A DNA stretch of 7,814 bases, from the NCBI GenBank assembly GCA_000504605.1, contig AZHQ01000023.1, forward strand, positions 1-7,814. Direction: 5' to 3'. The notes below the pieces were generated by a model. The model ran no database searches. It was not told where the DNA came from and saw nothing but the letters and a program-made list of their open reading frames with translations. How positions within the stretch are numbered: the stretch's first letter is position 1; every line of letters starts with the position of its first letter. This DNA comes from an alpha proteobacterium SCGC AAA288-E13 (GTDB lineage Bacteria; Pseudomonadota; Alphaproteobacteria; Pelagibacterales; Pelagibacteraceae). This document shows, piece by piece, positions 1-7,814 of this stretch. The translations under genes and the position numbers were made by a program.

Positions 1-34
1 TGAGCCTGGATTAACACCACTTAAGAAAAATCAA
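1..34. repeat. Inverted copy of an rpoC segment at the window's left end
   Basis: These 34 bases are identical to the reverse complement of 7720-7753. The match runs to base 1 and may continue beyond it; base 35 breaks it. In the native rpoC copy the sequence encodes [11 protein letters not shown], a conserved part of beta', so this copy is the displaced one. It replaces the expected 3' end of rplC, with the junction at rplC codon 191. The geometry (inverted, partner less than 10 kb away, at a sequence end) is that of a chimera from multiple-displacement amplification or misassembly. Confidence 0.95.
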
Positions 35-604
35 ATAAATTAAATCATTATTTAGATCTGATTTAATTACCTCCAGATTTAGCATTGTTCTAAATTTATC
101 CCCCATGTGACCTGCCATTTTTTTTCCTTTAAATACTTTTCCTGGATCTTGTCGTTGTCCGGTTGAACCACCTGATCGGTGAGATACTGATACTCCATGG
201 GAAGCACCTAAACCTGCAAAATTATGTCTTTTCATAACTCCAGCAAACCCTTTTCCGATAGTTTTTGATGTAACATCGACAAATTTTGCATCTTTAAAAA
301 TATCTAATCCTATTTCATTTCCTTCTTTAAAATTTGATATATTTTCTACCCTGTATTCTTTTAAATATTTCTTGGGTTCTGTTGATTTTTTACTGTAAAA
401 ACCTTTCATAGATTTAGTTAATTTAGATGGTTTAATTTTTCCAAAACCAATTCTAATAGCATCATAACCTCTTTTATCTTTAGTAATTAAGTCTATCACT
501 CTTCCTTTCATTATTCTTATAATCGTAACAGGAACAGATATTCCTGTAGAAAAAAATTCCCTACTCATTCCAATTTTTTTTCCAATTAAACCAATATTAA
601 CCAT
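11..604 (-). CDS. rplC: 50S ribosomal protein L3, with chimeric, truncated C-terminus
   Basis: L3 is an early-assembly 23S rRNA-binding protein whose long loop reaches towards the peptidyl-transferase centre. Residues 1-190 are clearly L3: the start [14 protein letters not shown], then the signature region [12 protein letters not shown] (120-131), [21 protein letters not shown] (135-155) and [11 protein letters not shown] (160-170), including the Gln that PrmB methylates in other bacteria. The usual ending after [16 protein letters not shown] should continue with a K-G-x-x-PG type block for roughly 15-25 more residues. Instead residues 191-197 (LIFLKWC) and the stop are encoded by bases 34-11, which are an exact inverted copy of an rpoC segment. 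The gene therefore appears broken at the left end of the window, most likely by a chimeric join, and the stop at 11 is not the genuine one. The start is supported by an AAGG motif and an 8-base gap to rpsJ. Confidence 0.93.
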   Translation of the reverse strand: MVNIGLIGKKIGMSREFFSTGISVPVTIIRIMKGRVIDLITKDKRGYDAIRIGFGKIKPSKLTKSMKGFYSKKSTEPKKYLKEYRVENISNFKEGNEIGLDIFKDAKFVDVTSKTIGKGFAGVMKRHNFAGLGASHGVSVSHRSGGSTGQRQDPGKVFKGKKMAGHMGDKFRTMLNLEVIKSDLNNDLIYLIFLKWC

Positions 605-610
605 TTATTA

Positions 611-614
611 CCTT
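611..614 (-). promoter_or_regulatory. Shine-Dalgarno-like AAGG for rplC
   Basis: On the minus strand AAGG overlaps the rpsJ stop codon (TAAGG) and ends six bases before the rplC ATG, an acceptable spacing. It is short, but it is the best ribosome-binding site in the window; rpsL, rpsG and rpsJ have none that I can recognise, and fusA has only a GG. Confidence 0.45.
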
Positions 615-921
615 ATATCTTTATTTCAACATCCACTCCGGAAGCTAAATCTAATTTCATTAACGCTTCAACTGTTTGTGGTGTTGGTTCTACAATATCA
701 ATTAATCTTTTATGTGTTCTGGTTTCGAATTGTTCTCTACTTTTTTTATCAATATGTGGGGATCTTAAAACAGTATATCTTTCTATTTTGGTTGGAAGTG
801 GTATAGGACCTTTAATATTGGCACCTGTTCTTTTAACTGTATTTACTATCTCCAATGTAGATTGGTCTAAAATTTTACTATCGTAAGCTCTAAGTTTAAT
901 TCTAATATTTTGTTTATCCAT
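613..921 (-). CDS. rpsJ: 30S ribosomal protein S10 (NusE)
   Basis: S10 is a component of the 30S head and, as NusE, the partner of NusB in processive antitermination. The 102-residue product has normal length and the family's conserved core: IRIKLRAYD (6-14), the [35 protein letters not shown] stretch (38-72), and the C-terminal [29 protein letters not shown] region. The ATG at 921 gives the expected [14 protein letters not shown] beginning. No Shine-Dalgarno sequence precedes it; the upstream bases are the A-rich tandem repeat shared with the fusA end. It is normally the first gene of the S10 operon, and here it follows fusA directly and precedes rplC by 8 bases, so the str and S10 operons appear joined into one transcription unit. 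Confidence 0.97.
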   Translation of the reverse strand: MDKQNIRIKLRAYDSKILDQSTLEIVNTVKRTGANIKGPIPLPTKIERYTVLRSPHIDKKSREQFETRTHKRLIDIVEPTPQTVEALMKLDLASGVDVEIKI

Positions 922-950
922 TTTTTAAGCCATTTTTTAAGCCATTTTTT
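918..950 (-). repeat. 12-bp tandem repeat across the fusA stop and rpsJ start
   Basis: The plus-strand unit CCATTTTTTAAG occurs at 918-929 and 930-941, and its first nine bases recur at 942-950. On the coding strand this places ATGGCTTAA twice in succession, once as the last two codons and stop of fusA and once wholly inside the gap, then the ATGGAT of rpsJ. Because the unit is a multiple of three, all three ATGs share one frame: Met-Ala-stop, Lys, Met-Ala-stop, Lys, Met-Asp. The arrangement suggests a slippage duplication, or scar sequence left by loss of a gene between fusA and rpsJ. There is no Shine-Dalgarno sequence for rpsJ in it, so rpsJ may depend on ribosomes terminating on fusA and re-initiating. 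Confidence 0.9.
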
Positions 951-3012
951 TTGTAACTTCTTCTTGAACATTTTGAGGTACTTTTTCATAATGATCAAAG
1001 AACATTGAATACTGTGCTCTTCCTTGAGACATTGATCTCAAACTATTTACATAACCAAACATATTAGCAAGCGGTACCATAGCCGTAATTACTGTTACAT
1101 TACCTCTTGCTTCAGTAGATTCAACGTGACCTCTTCGACTGTTTAAATCTCCAATGACATCACCCATATAATTATCTGGGGTAACTACTTCTGCTCTCAT
1201 AACTGGTTCAAGAAGTTTTAGAGAAGCTCTTGTACATACTTCTTTAAAACAATACCTTGATGCAATCTCGAACGCTAATACACTTGAATCAACATCGTGA
1301 TGAAGTCCATCAATAATTGTTACTTTATAATCAATAATTGGAAATCCTGCTAAAATTCCTGAGTCAGAAACGCTCTCTATACCTTTTTCTACCCCTGGTA
1401 TAAATTCTTTTGGAATAGATCCACCTTTAATCTTATTTTCAATTTCTCTACCTTTGCCAGCTTCAAGAGGCTCAACAGCAAGCTTAACTCTTGCAAATTG
1501 TCCTGCTCCTCCGCTTTGTTTTTTATGTATATAATCAAATTCAGCACTTCCTAAAATTGTTTCTCTGTAAGCTACTTGTGGTGGACCAATATTTGCTTCA
1601 ACTTTAAATTCTCTTTTCATACGCTCTACTATAATATCTAAATGTAACTCACCCATACCTTTGATAATAGTTTGTCCAGATTCATTGTCTGAGGTAACTC
1701 TAAAAGATGGATCTTCTTTAGCTAATCTTCCTAATGCTTCACTCATTTTTTCTTGATCACCCTTAGTTTTAGGTTCAACTGCGATTTCAAGAACTGGATC
1801 TGGAAATTCCATTGGTTCTAAAACGATCGGATCATTTTCATCTGATAAAGTATGTCCCGTACTAGTATATTTAAGTCCTGCTAAAGCTACTATATCTCCG
1901 GTATTAGCTTCCTTAACATCTTCTCTATTATTAGCATGCATTAATAACATTCTACCAACTCTCTCTTCCTTATCTTTAGTGGAGTTATAAATTCCAGTAC
2001 CTGATTTTAATGTGCCTGAATATATTCTTATAAATGTTAAAGATCCTACGAAAGGATCAGTTGCAACTTTAAAAGCTAAAGCTGATAATGGTTCTTTGTC
2101 ATCAAATTTTCTTTCAATTTCATCTTTTGAATTAGGTTTTGTGCCCTTAATTGATCCTAAATCTTTTGGACTAGGTAAAAAATCTATTACGGCATCCAAT
2201 AACGGTTGTACGCCTTTGTTTTTAAACGCCGATCCTGTTAGCACTGGTACAAAATCAAATTTTAAATTGCCTTTTCTAATACAGAAAATTAAATCAGACT
2301 CTGATATTTCCTTTCCATTTAAATAATCATCCATCAATTTTTCATCTTGTTCTACGGCAGTTTCCATTAATTCTTTTCTATATTTTTTTGCTTGTTCTTG
2401 TATATCATTTGGTATTTCTACATATTCGAATTCAGCTCCTAATTTTTCTTCTTTCCACAAAACTGCTTTCATTTTAATTAAATCAACCACACCTTTGAAT
2501 GAATCCTCTATTCCTACTGGTATTTGCATAACTAATGGTTTTGATCCAAGGCGATCTTTTATCATATCAACACATTTAAAAAAATCCGCTCCGGTTCTGT
2601 CCAATTTGTTAACAAAACAGATTCGCGGAACCTTATATTTATCTGCTTGTCTCCAAACAGCTTCTGATTGAGGCTCTACGCCAGCAACACCATCAAATAT
2701 AGCAACGGCACCATCTAAAACTTTTAAAGATCTTTCTACTTCAATAGTAAAATCAATATGTCCCGGTGTATCAATAATATTAATTCTATGCTCCCTCCAA
2801 AAACATGTGGTAGCCGCTGATGTAATTGTAATACCTCGTTCCTGTTCTTGTTCCATCCAATCCATTGTAGCTGCGCCATCATGAACCTCTCCGATTTTAT
2901 GACTTTTACCTGTGTAATATAAAATTCTTTCTGTTGTAGTAGTTTTTCCAGCATCAATGTGCGCCATGATGCCAATATTTCTATACTTATCTAATGTGTG
3001 TGTCCTAGCCAT
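937..3012 (-). CDS. fusA: Elongation factor G (translocase GTPase)
   Basis: EF-G drives ribosomal translocation after peptide-bond formation and, with ribosome recycling factor, subunit splitting. The 691-residue length is typical. The GTPase domain shows the P loop AHIDAGKTT (17-25), switch I RGITI (59-63), DTPGH (81-85) with the catalytic His85, NKLD (135-138) and GSAF (260-263). Domain II follows from about 300, domain III contains [15 protein letters not shown] (451-465), and domain IV includes YRETI (482-486) and the tip loop [10 protein letters not shown] (568-577). Domain V carries [12 protein letters not shown] (617-628). The start ATG lies 6 bases after rpsG with only a weak GG ahead of it. 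The protein ends KKMA, and the DNA for that ending is repeated in tandem just downstream. tuf does not follow it here: rpsJ starts 15 bases after the stop. It is an ordinary housekeeping EF-G with no missing motif. Confidence 0.98.
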   Translation of the reverse strand: MARTHTLDKYRNIGIMAHIDAGKTTTTERILYYTGKSHKIGEVHDGAATMDWMEQEQERGITITSAATTCFWREHRINIIDTPGHIDFTIEVERSLKVLDGAVAIFDGVAGVEPQSEAVWRQADKYKVPRICFVNKLDRTGADFFKCVDMIKDRLGSKPLVMQIPVGIEDSFKGVVDLIKMKAVLWKEEKLGAEFEYVEIPNDIQEQAKKYRKELMETAVEQDEKLMDDYLNGKEISESDLIFCIRKGNLKFDFVPVLTGSAFKNKGVQPLLDAVIDFLPSPKDLGSIKGTKPNSKDEIERKFDDKEPLSALAFKVATDPFVGSLTFIRIYSGTLKSGTGIYNSTKDKEERVGRMLLMHANNREDVKEANTGDIVALAGLKYTSTGHTLSDENDPIVLEPMEFPDPVLEIAVEPKTKGDQEKMSEALGRLAKEDPSFRVTSDNESGQTIIKGMGELHLDIIVERMKREFKVEANIGPPQVAYRETILGSAEFDYIHKKQSGGAGQFARVKLAVEPLEAGKGREIENKIKGGSIPKEFIPGVEKGIESVSDSGILAGFPIIDYKVTIIDGLHHDVDSSVLAFEIASRYCFKEVCTRASLKLLEPVMRAEVVTPDNYMGDVIGDLNSRRGHVESTEARGNVTVITAMVPLANMFGYVNSLRSMSQGRAQYSMFFDHYEKVPQNVQEEVTKKMA

Positions 3013-3018
3013 GATTAA

Positions 3019-3489
3019 TTACCATCTAAAATGTGCAAAAGCTTTATTTGATTCAGCCATTCTATGTGTATCTTCTTTTTTCTTTATTGCTGAACCCTTA
3101 CCTTGATATGCGTCGTAAAGTTCAAAACAAATTTTATCTGACATAATTTTATCTTTTCTTTTTTTAGATGCTTCAATTAACCACCGAATTGCTAGAGCTT
3201 GAGATCTTTTGTGTTTTACTTCAACTGGAACTTGATAGGTAGCTCCACCAACTCTTCTCGACCTCACCTCTATAGTAGGTTTAATATTATTTATTGCGTC
3301 ATTAAAAATTTTCATTGGTTCTTCTTTGGACTTTGATTGTAATTTATCCAAAGCATCGTAAACAATTTTTTCAGCAATTGTTTTTTTTCCATCGTACATT
3401 ATTGAATTCATTAACTTTAAAATTAAGTCAGATTTATATTTTGTATCTGTTAAAAAAATTCTTTTTGGTGCTTTTCTTTTTCTGGACAT
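3019..3489 (-). CDS. rpsG: 30S ribosomal protein S7
   Basis: S7 is a primary 16S rRNA-binding protein that nucleates assembly of the 30S head and lines the E site. The 156-residue length is standard for bacterial S7. The conserved N-terminal start MSRKRKAPKR is followed by the helical core containing NAINNIKPTIEVRSRRVGGATYQVP-type sequence (residues about 66-88), then the RSQALAIRWLIEA helix (95-107). The C-terminal end THRMAESNKAFAHFRW is also typical. It lies 9 bases after rpsL and 6 bases before fusA, so it is almost certainly in the same transcript and probably translationally coupled. In E. coli S7 represses its own operon by binding the rpsL-rpsG intercistronic RNA. The 9-base gap here cannot hold that structure. 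Confidence 0.98.
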   Translation of the reverse strand: MSRKRKAPKRIFLTDTKYKSDLILKLMNSIMYDGKKTIAEKIVYDALDKLQSKSKEEPMKIFNDAINNIKPTIEVRSRRVGGATYQVPVEVKHKRSQALAIRWLIEASKKRKDKIMSDKICFELYDAYQGKGSAIKKKEDTHRMAESNKAFAHFRW

Positions 3490-3498
3490 AAATTCTAA

Positions 3499-3870
3499 TT
3501 ATTTCGATTTCTTTGCTCCATACTTTGATCTTTGTTGTTTACGACTAGTAACTCCCTGCGTATCTAGATTTCCTCGCAATATATGATATCTAACTCCAGG
3601 TAAATCCTTAACCCGACCTCCTCTAATTAGTACTACAGAGTGTTCTTGTAAATTATGTCCTTCTCCGGGAATGTAACATGTCACTTCATGTCCATTAGTT
3701 AATCTTACTCTTGCAACTTTTCTTAATGCTGAATTGGGTTTTTTGGGCGTTGTTGTGTAAACTCTAATACATACTCCTCTTTTTTGTGGAGAACGTTCTA
3801 ATGCAGGAACTTTATCCCTGCTTTTAGGTTTGACCCTTGGTTTTCTTATCAACTGACTAATTGTAGACAT
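3499..3870 (-). CDS. rpsL: 30S ribosomal protein S12
   Basis: S12 lies at the decoding centre of the 30S subunit and contributes to tRNA selection accuracy. The 123-residue product has the usual length and near-invariant blocks: PQKRGVC (29-34), [22 protein letters not shown] (39-60), [12 protein letters not shown] (67-78) and [16 protein letters not shown] (81-96). Lys43 and Lys88, the classic streptomycin-resistance positions, are wild type. Asp89, the methylthiolation target of RimO in bacteria that have it, is present. The ATG is fixed by the standard [12 protein letters not shown] beginning, although no Shine-Dalgarno sequence precedes it (AATATTATTAATT). It is the first gene after the 156-base spacer that follows rpoC, and the next gene, rpsG, starts 9 bases after its stop. 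Confidence 0.98.
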   Translation of the reverse strand: MSTISQLIRKPRVKPKSRDKVPALERSPQKRGVCIRVYTTTPKKPNSALRKVARVRLTNGHEVTCYIPGEGHNLQEHSVVLIRGGRVKDLPGVRYHILRGNLDTQGVTSRKQQRSKYGAKKSK

Positions 3871-3965
3871 AATTAATAATATTTTTTGGATGAAAAAAGT
3901 ATGAATAATCCTGCTCTTTTTGGCAGCGTTTAAGGTTAATCAACCTTACTTCCAACCATAAATTT
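3871..3965 (-). promoter_or_regulatory. 5' leader of the rpsL (str) operon
   Basis: This is the non-coding segment between the inferred transcription start and the rpsL ATG. It contains a perfect hairpin at 3948-3931. Just downstream is a weaker 4-bp stem (CTGC/GCAG, 3926-3911) with an 8-base A-rich loop. The last 30 bases before the ATG are an A/T run with no recognisable Shine-Dalgarno sequence. There is no open frame of note and no terminator-like U tract directly after either stem. Ribosomal protein operons are often feedback-controlled through such leaders, but nothing here matches a motif I can name, so the regulatory role is inferred from position and structure only. Confidence 0.4.
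3931..3948 (-). promoter_or_regulatory. Perfect 7-bp hairpin in the rpsL leader
   Basis: The minus strand reads TAAGGTTGATTAACCTTA: stem TAAGGTT/AACCTTA closed by the four-base loop GATT. It sits about 60 bases upstream of the rpsL start codon and some 17 bases after the inferred transcription start. It is not followed by a U run, so it is not a typical intrinsic terminator. It could be a protein-binding or RNA-stability element in the leader, or it could be chance. Confidence 0.45.
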
Positions 3966-3971
3966 TTGGCT

Positions 3972-4000
3972 AAATTACTAAGTGAATGCTAAATTGTCAA
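3972..4000 (-). promoter_or_regulatory. Candidate sigma70-type promoter for the rpsL-rpsG-fusA-rpsJ-rplC block
   Basis: On the minus strand a perfect -35 hexamer TTGACA (4000-3995) is followed by a 17-base spacer and a weak -10 hexamer TAATTT (3977-3972; 3 of 6 to consensus). It lies 26 bases after the rpoC stop codon, in the only sizeable intergenic gap, and the stretch upstream is AT-rich. Transcription would start near 3965, giving a leader of about 95 nt before the rpsL start. The position and the -35 box are good. The -10 match is poor, and in DNA this AT-rich such matches arise easily. No terminator separates rpoC from rpsL, so this would be an internal booster promoter in addition to read-through from rpoBC. 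Confidence 0.5.
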
Positions 4001-4026
4001 TAATAAATATCGTGAAAAATTAACTG

Positions 4027-7000
4027 TTATTCTTGTATTATTAACTGATCAGATGTTTTTTCGGCTGATTTTTCTAAAAGATATTTTTTGTCTTTTTCTT
4101 TAGCTAAATAACTCCATCTATTCATAATAGAACCTGTACCAGCAGGCACTAATCGTCCTACAATCACGTTTTCTTTAAGTCCTACTAATTTATCTACTTT
4201 TCCTTTTATTGCAGCGTCAGTTAAAACTCTTGTAGTTTCTTGGAACGAAGCTGCAGAAATAAAAGAGTTTGTTTGCAAAGACGCTTTAGTAATACCTAAC
4301 AGAACTCTTTCTCCAATGGCAATTCTTTTTTTATTTTTTTTCAAAACATTATTTTCTTCTTCTAATTCATTTTTATCTATTACCTCTCCTTTTAAATATT
4401 TTGAATCTCCCGGGTCTTTAATTTCCATCTTTTTTAACATTTGCCTTACGATGACTTCAATGTGTTTATCATTGATTGCTACTCCTTGTAGTCGGTAAAC
4501 TTCTTGAACCTCATTTACAAAATAATCTGTCAATTCCTCTACTCCTAAAATTCTCAATATATCGTGTGGAGCCGGACTACCATCCAATAAGTATTCACCC
4601 TTTTTAATTTTCTCTCCTTCATTAAAATTTATGTGTTTTCCTTTTGGAATTAAATAATTTGAAGGCTCTCCTTCATTTGGTTGAATTGATATCTTTAATT
4701 TACCTCTGACTTCTTTACCAAACATAACAACTCCATCATTTTCAGCAATAATTGCACTTTCTTTCGGTTTTCTTGCTTCAAATAATTCAGCTACTCTTGG
4801 TAGCCCTCCAGTTATATCTTTTGTTTTTGATGTTTCTTTTGGCAATCTTGCAATTACATCTCCAGCTAACACTTGTTGTCCATCTTTAACTGATAAAATT
4901 GAATCTGGAACCAAATAATATCTAGCTTCATTACTATCTGCTTTTTTTATAACATTACCTTTTTCATCTCTTAAGGTAATCCTGGGCTTTAAATCTGTAT
5001 TCTTAGTTTGTGATCTCCAATCAATTACTGATTTTGAAGAAATTCCAGTTGCATCATCAACTGTTTCAGCCAATGAAACACCATCGATTAAGTCGACATA
5101 GTCAGCTATACCACTTTTTTCTGCTATTACGGGCAATGTATAAGGATCCCATTCACAAATTTTATCTCCATTTTTAATGTCTTCATCATTTTGGTAAAAA
5201 AGTTTTGCACCATATGGTACTTTGTAAAGTGCTAGTTGTTGACCCTTATTATTTTCAATGGCCAATTGAGTATTTCTTCCCATAACAACCAAGTTTTTCT
5301 TAGAATCTTCTAACAAATTTTTATTAATTATTTTTAAAATACCGCTTGTTTTAGAAACTATTTGAGACTCTTGTTTAATTTGAGCCGTTCCTCCCACGTG
5401 GAATGTTCTCATGGTTAACTGAGTACCAGGTTCACCAATTGATTGCGCAGCTATCATTCCTACAGCTTCTCCCAAAGTCACTAAATTGCCTCGTGAAAGA
5501 TCTCTTCCATAACAAATTGCACATACTCCGCTTTTAGACTCACATGTAATTACTGAAAAAACTTTAATCGATTTTACACCTGCTGAGTCAATTTTTTCAC
5601 AAACCTCCTCATCTATCATTTCTTTTCTTTGAATCAAGATTTCACCATTAATTGGATTTTTGATAGCTTCAGCAGCCATTCTACCTAATGAACGCTCAGA
5701 TAAACTAACTAAAATATTACCTCCCTCAATAATTTCTGATAAGACAATACTTTTTTTAGTTCCACAAAAATCCTCCTTTATTGATATATCTTGAGCTACA
5801 TCACAAAGTCTTCTTGTTAAATAACCTGAATTTGCCGTTTTAAGTGCAGTGTCAGCCAAACCTTTTCTAGCACCATGAGTTGAATTAAAGTATTCGAGGA
5901 CAGTTAATCCTTCTTTAAAATTCGAAATAATTGGTGTTTCGATAATTTCTCCTGAAGGTTTTGCGATTAGACCTCGCATACCAGCTAACTGTTTCATCTG
6001 AGCAGCCGAACCTCTTGCGCCAGAGTCTACCATCATAAATACTGAGTTTAAATTAATAGTTTTGTTAGATATATTATTTTTTGGAGGAGATGAAATTTTC
6101 TTCATCATTTCTGCTGCCACTTGATCAGTACATTTGGACCAAGCATCAACTACTTTATTGTACTTCTCTCCTCTAGTAATCAATCCTTCAGCATACTGAT
6201 TTTCATATTCTTCGATCATTTTTTTAGTATTATTTACCAAAGTTTGTTTTTTTTCTGGAATAATTAAATCGTCTTTTCCAAATGATATTCCTGCTTTAAA
6301 CGCATGTTTAAATCCAAGATCTTTTATTTTATCACAAAAGATTACCGTTTTTTTCTGTCCACAAAATCTAAAAACTAGATCTATAATTTCAGAAACATGC
6401 TTTTTTGATAATATTCTATCAATTAAAGAAAATTTAATGTTTGGATTTTTTGGTAAAATATTAGCTAACAAAAACCTCCCTGCTGTACTCGTATATTTTT
6501 CAAGTACAGTATTTCCTTTTTTATCAATCGTCTTGAATCTCGAGATGATTCTGGAATTAATATTTATTGCATTAAAATCTAAAGCTTGTTCAATTTCAGA
6601 AACATCTACAAAATACCCTTCTATTTTATCAATGATAATTGGTTGTTGAGATAAATAATATATACCCAAAATCATATCCTGGCTCGGTACAATAATTGGT
6701 TTTCCGTTAGATGGATTTAAAATATTATTAGTTGACATCATTAAAATTCTAGCTTCGAGTTGAGCCTCTAAGCTTAATGGAATATGTACTGCCATTTGAT
6801 CTCCATCAAAATCTGCATTGAATGCTGTACAGACAAGTGGATGCAGTTCAATTGCATTGCCTTCAATTAATTTTGCCTCAAAAGCTTGAATTCCTAACCT
6901 ATGTAAGGTTGGAGCACGATTTAATAATACAGGATGTTCTCTAATGATATGCTCCAAAGCATCCCACACTACATCTGTTTCTTTTTCGACTAATTTTTTG

Positions 7001-7814
7001 GCTTGCTTTATAGTTGTAGCCAAACCTAATTTATCTAATCTTGCATACAAATAGGGCTTGAATAGTTCCAGTGCCATTTTTTTTGGTAATCCACATTGAT
7101 GAAGTTTTAGATCGGGACCCACTACAATTACAGACCTTCCTGAATAATCTACTCTTTTTCCTAACAAATTTTGTCTAAACCGACCATGTTTACCTTTTAA
7201 CATTTCTGATAAAGATTTTAATGGTCTCTTTCCTGTTCCTGTTATAACTCTACCTCTTCGACCGTTGTCAAATAAAGCATCTACTGATTCTTGCAACATT
7301 CTTTTTTCGTTTCTTACAATAATATGCGGAGATTTTAGATCCATAAGTCTTTTTAATCTGTTATTTCTATTTATAACCCTACGGTATAAATCATTTAAAT
7401 CAGATGTTGCAAATCTTCCACCATCAAGGGGAACCAAAGGTCTTAAATCTGGAGGGATGACAGGAATAGTTGTAAATATCATCCATTCCGGTTTACCCCC
7501 AGACTCAATAAAAGAGTCTATTAACTTTAATCTCTTTATTGCTCTTTCTTCTGCAACTTTGGATTTTAATTCTTTAACTTGTTGAAAAAGTTTATCTCTT
7601 TCATCCTTTAAATTTAAAGACTTAAGTATTTCTAATATTGCTTCAGCCCCTATGCTCGCTGTAAAAGCTTCTTCACCGAATTCGTTTTGATTATTGACAA
7701 GTTCTTGCTCAGTTAATAATTGATTTTTCTTAAGTGGTGTTAATCCAGGCTCAATAACAATAAAACTTTCAAAATATAATACTTTTTCAACTTCTTTTAA
7801 TTTCATGTCTATAG
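4027..7814 (-). CDS. rpoC: DNA-directed RNA polymerase subunit beta' (5'-truncated by window edge)
   Basis: This is the catalytic beta' subunit of RNA polymerase. Numbering from the first Met in the window (codon 7806-7804), the active-centre motif NADFDGDQ lies at residues 330-337, with three Asp that bind the catalytic Mg2+. The bridge-helix segment ([16 protein letters not shown]) starts near 651 and the trigger-loop start ([19 protein letters not shown]) is at 788-806. The second zinc site is complete: C681, C755, C762 and C765. About 190 residues separate the two trigger-loop arms, as in proteobacterial beta' with its large insertion. The Met at 7806 is not the real start: it aligns with an internal Met near residue 130 of the E. 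coli protein, and the frame stays open through Ile-Asp to base 7814. The N-terminal zinc-binding domain (about 130 residues) is therefore outside the window. The 1259 visible residues plus those give a normal full length. The C-terminus is intact. rpoB is expected just beyond the edge. No hairpin terminator follows, so read-through into rpsL is plausible. Confidence 0.98.
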   Translation of the reverse strand, partial: IDMKLKEVEKVLYFESFIVIEPGLTPLKKNQLLTEQELVNNQNEFGEEAFTASIGAEAILEILKSLNLKDERDKLFQQVKELKSKVAEERAIKRLKLIDSFIESGGKPEWMIFTTIPVIPPDLRPLVPLDGGRFATSDLNDLYRRVINRNNRLKRLMDLKSPHIIVRNEKRMLQESVDALFDNGRRGRVITGTGKRPLKSLSEMLKGKHGRFRQNLLGKRVDYSGRSVIVVGPDLKLHQCGLPKKMALELFKPYLYARLDKLGLATTIKQAKKLVEKETDVVWDALEHIIREHPVLLNRAPTLHRLGIQAFEAKLIEGNAIELHPLVCTAFNADFDGDQMAVHIPLSLEAQLEARILMMSTNNILNPSNGKPIIVPSQDMILGIYYLSQQPIIIDKIEGYFVDVSEIEQALDFNAININSRIISRFKTIDKKGNTVLEKYTSTAGRFLLANILPKNPNIKFSLIDRILSKKHVSEIIDLVFRFCGQKKTVIFCDKIKDLGFKHAFKAGISFGKDDLIIPEKKQTLVNNTKKMIEEYENQYAEGLITRGEKYNKVVDAWSKCTDQVAAEMMKKISSPPKNNISNKTINLNSVFMMVDSGARGSAAQMKQLAGMRGLIAKPSGEIIETPIISNFKEGLTVLEYFNSTHGARKGLADTALKTANSGYLTRRLCDVAQDISIKEDFCGTKKSIVLSEIIEGGNILVSLSERSLGRMAAEAIKNPINGEILIQRKEMIDEEVCEKIDSAGVKSIKVFSVITCESKSGVCAICYGRDLSRGNLVTLGEAVGMIAAQSIGEPGTQLTMRTFHVGGTAQIKQESQIVSKTSGILKIINKNLLEDSKKNLVVMGRNTQLAIENNKGQQLALYKVPYGAKLFYQNDEDIKNGDKICEWDPYTLPVIAEKSGIADYVDLIDGVSLAETVDDATGISSKSVIDWRSQTKNTDLKPRITLRDEKGNVIKKADSNEARYYLVPDSILSVKDGQQVLAGDVIARLPKETSKTKDITGGLPRVAELFEARKPKESAIIAENDGVVMFGKEVRGKLKISIQPNEGEPSNYLIPKGKHINFNEGEKIKKGEYLLDGSPAPHDILRILGVEELTDYFVNEVQEVYRLQGVAINDKHIEVIVRQMLKKMEIKDPGDSKYLKGEVIDKNELEEENNVLKKNKKRIAIGERVLLGITKASLQTNSFISAASFQETTRVLTDAAIKGKVDKLVGLKENVIVGRLVPAGTGSIMNRWSYLAKEKDKKYLLEKSAEKTSDQLIIQE
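7720..7753. repeat. Native partner of the inverted 34-base repeat, inside rpoC
   Basis: This is the in-place rpoC sequence whose reverse complement recurs at 1-34. It encodes rpoC residues 19-29 of the visible part ([11 protein letters not shown]), in unbroken frame with conserved flanks (YFESFIVI before, LLTEQEL after), so nothing suggests that this copy has moved. Confidence 0.95.

Noticed and set aside
2012..2326. Plus-strand open frame of 104 codons.
   Set aside because: It lies wholly antisense to the conserved fusA gene, has no family resemblance, and long antisense frames are common opposite conserved coding sequence. The same applies to the plus-strand frames at 4316-4498, 6437-6649 and 7265-7585 opposite rpoC.
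2736..2975. Minus-strand open frame of 79 codons.
   Set aside because: It overlaps the conserved GTPase domain of fusA in another frame, so it is a shadow of EF-G.
937..3012. Slightly unusual residues in EF-G domain IV (for example [11 protein letters not shown] near 585-595) as a sign of a divergent, non-canonical EF-G.
   Set aside because: All GTPase motifs, the domain IV tip loop and domain V are intact, and the gene sits in the standard rpsG-fusA position, so this looks like ordinary lineage variation.
3911..3926. CTGCTCTTTTTGGCAG resembling a boxA antitermination element (TGCTCTTTAACA).
   Set aside because: The resemblance is on the plus strand, while every gene is transcribed from the minus strand, and the match fails after the first eight bases.
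3931..3948. The leader hairpin as an intrinsic terminator of rpoC.
   Set aside because: No U tract follows the stem on the transcribed strand, the stem has only two G-C pairs, and it lies about 80 bases past the rpoC stop and downstream of the candidate promoter.
1..7753. The 34-base inverted pair read as terminal inverted repeats of a mobile element or linear replicon.
   Set aside because: The right copy is native, conserved rpoC coding sequence 61 bases inside the window end, and there is no transposase or other mobile gene between the copies.

Overview
The window is a short stretch of AT-rich bacterial chromosome carrying one co-directional block of transcription and translation genes, all on the minus strand. 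In transcription order it reads rpoC (5' end cut off by the window edge), rpsL, rpsG, fusA, rpsJ and rplC (3' end broken). This is the classical junction of the rpoBC, str and S10 operons. The proteins look proteobacterial: RpoC carries the large insertion inside the trigger loop, and RpsL, RpsG and FusA have ordinary bacterial lengths. The strong A+T bias, gaps of 6-15 bases inside the str/S10 block and Lys/Ile/Asn-rich proteins suggest a streamlined alphaproteobacterium of the Pelagibacterales (SAR11) type. That placement is inference from composition and protein character, with no phylogeny behind it.

Layout from the right edge to the left: rpoC fills 7814-4027. A 156-base spacer (4026-3871) is the only sizeable non-coding stretch. 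It holds a good promoter candidate (TTGACA, 17-base spacer, TAATTT) and a leader of roughly 95 nt with a perfect 7-bp hairpin. rpsL, rpsG, fusA, rpsJ and rplC then follow with gaps of 9, 6, 15 and 8 bases, so they are very probably co-transcribed. The products are the RNA polymerase beta' subunit, three 30S proteins (S12, S7, S10), one 50S protein (L3) and the translocase EF-G.

Three things stand out. First, tuf (EF-Tu), which often sits between fusA and rpsJ, is absent. The 15-base gap instead contains a tandem 12-bp repeat that reiterates the end of fusA, so the frame reads Met-Ala-stop, Lys, Met-Ala-stop, Lys, then the start of rpsJ. Second, bases 1-34 are an exact reverse complement of bases 7720-7753 inside rpoC. 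L3 loses its normal C-terminus exactly where that copy begins, which is the signature of an inverted chimera (amplification or assembly) at a contig end, not of biology. Third, the rpsL-rpsG gap is far too short for the E. coli-type S7 autoregulatory site, which leaves the rpsL leader as the more likely place for any feedback control.

I found no mobile element, CRISPR array, tRNA, rRNA or previously undescribed system. Apart from the fusA-rpsJ junction and the chimeric end, this is ordinary core-genome sequence.
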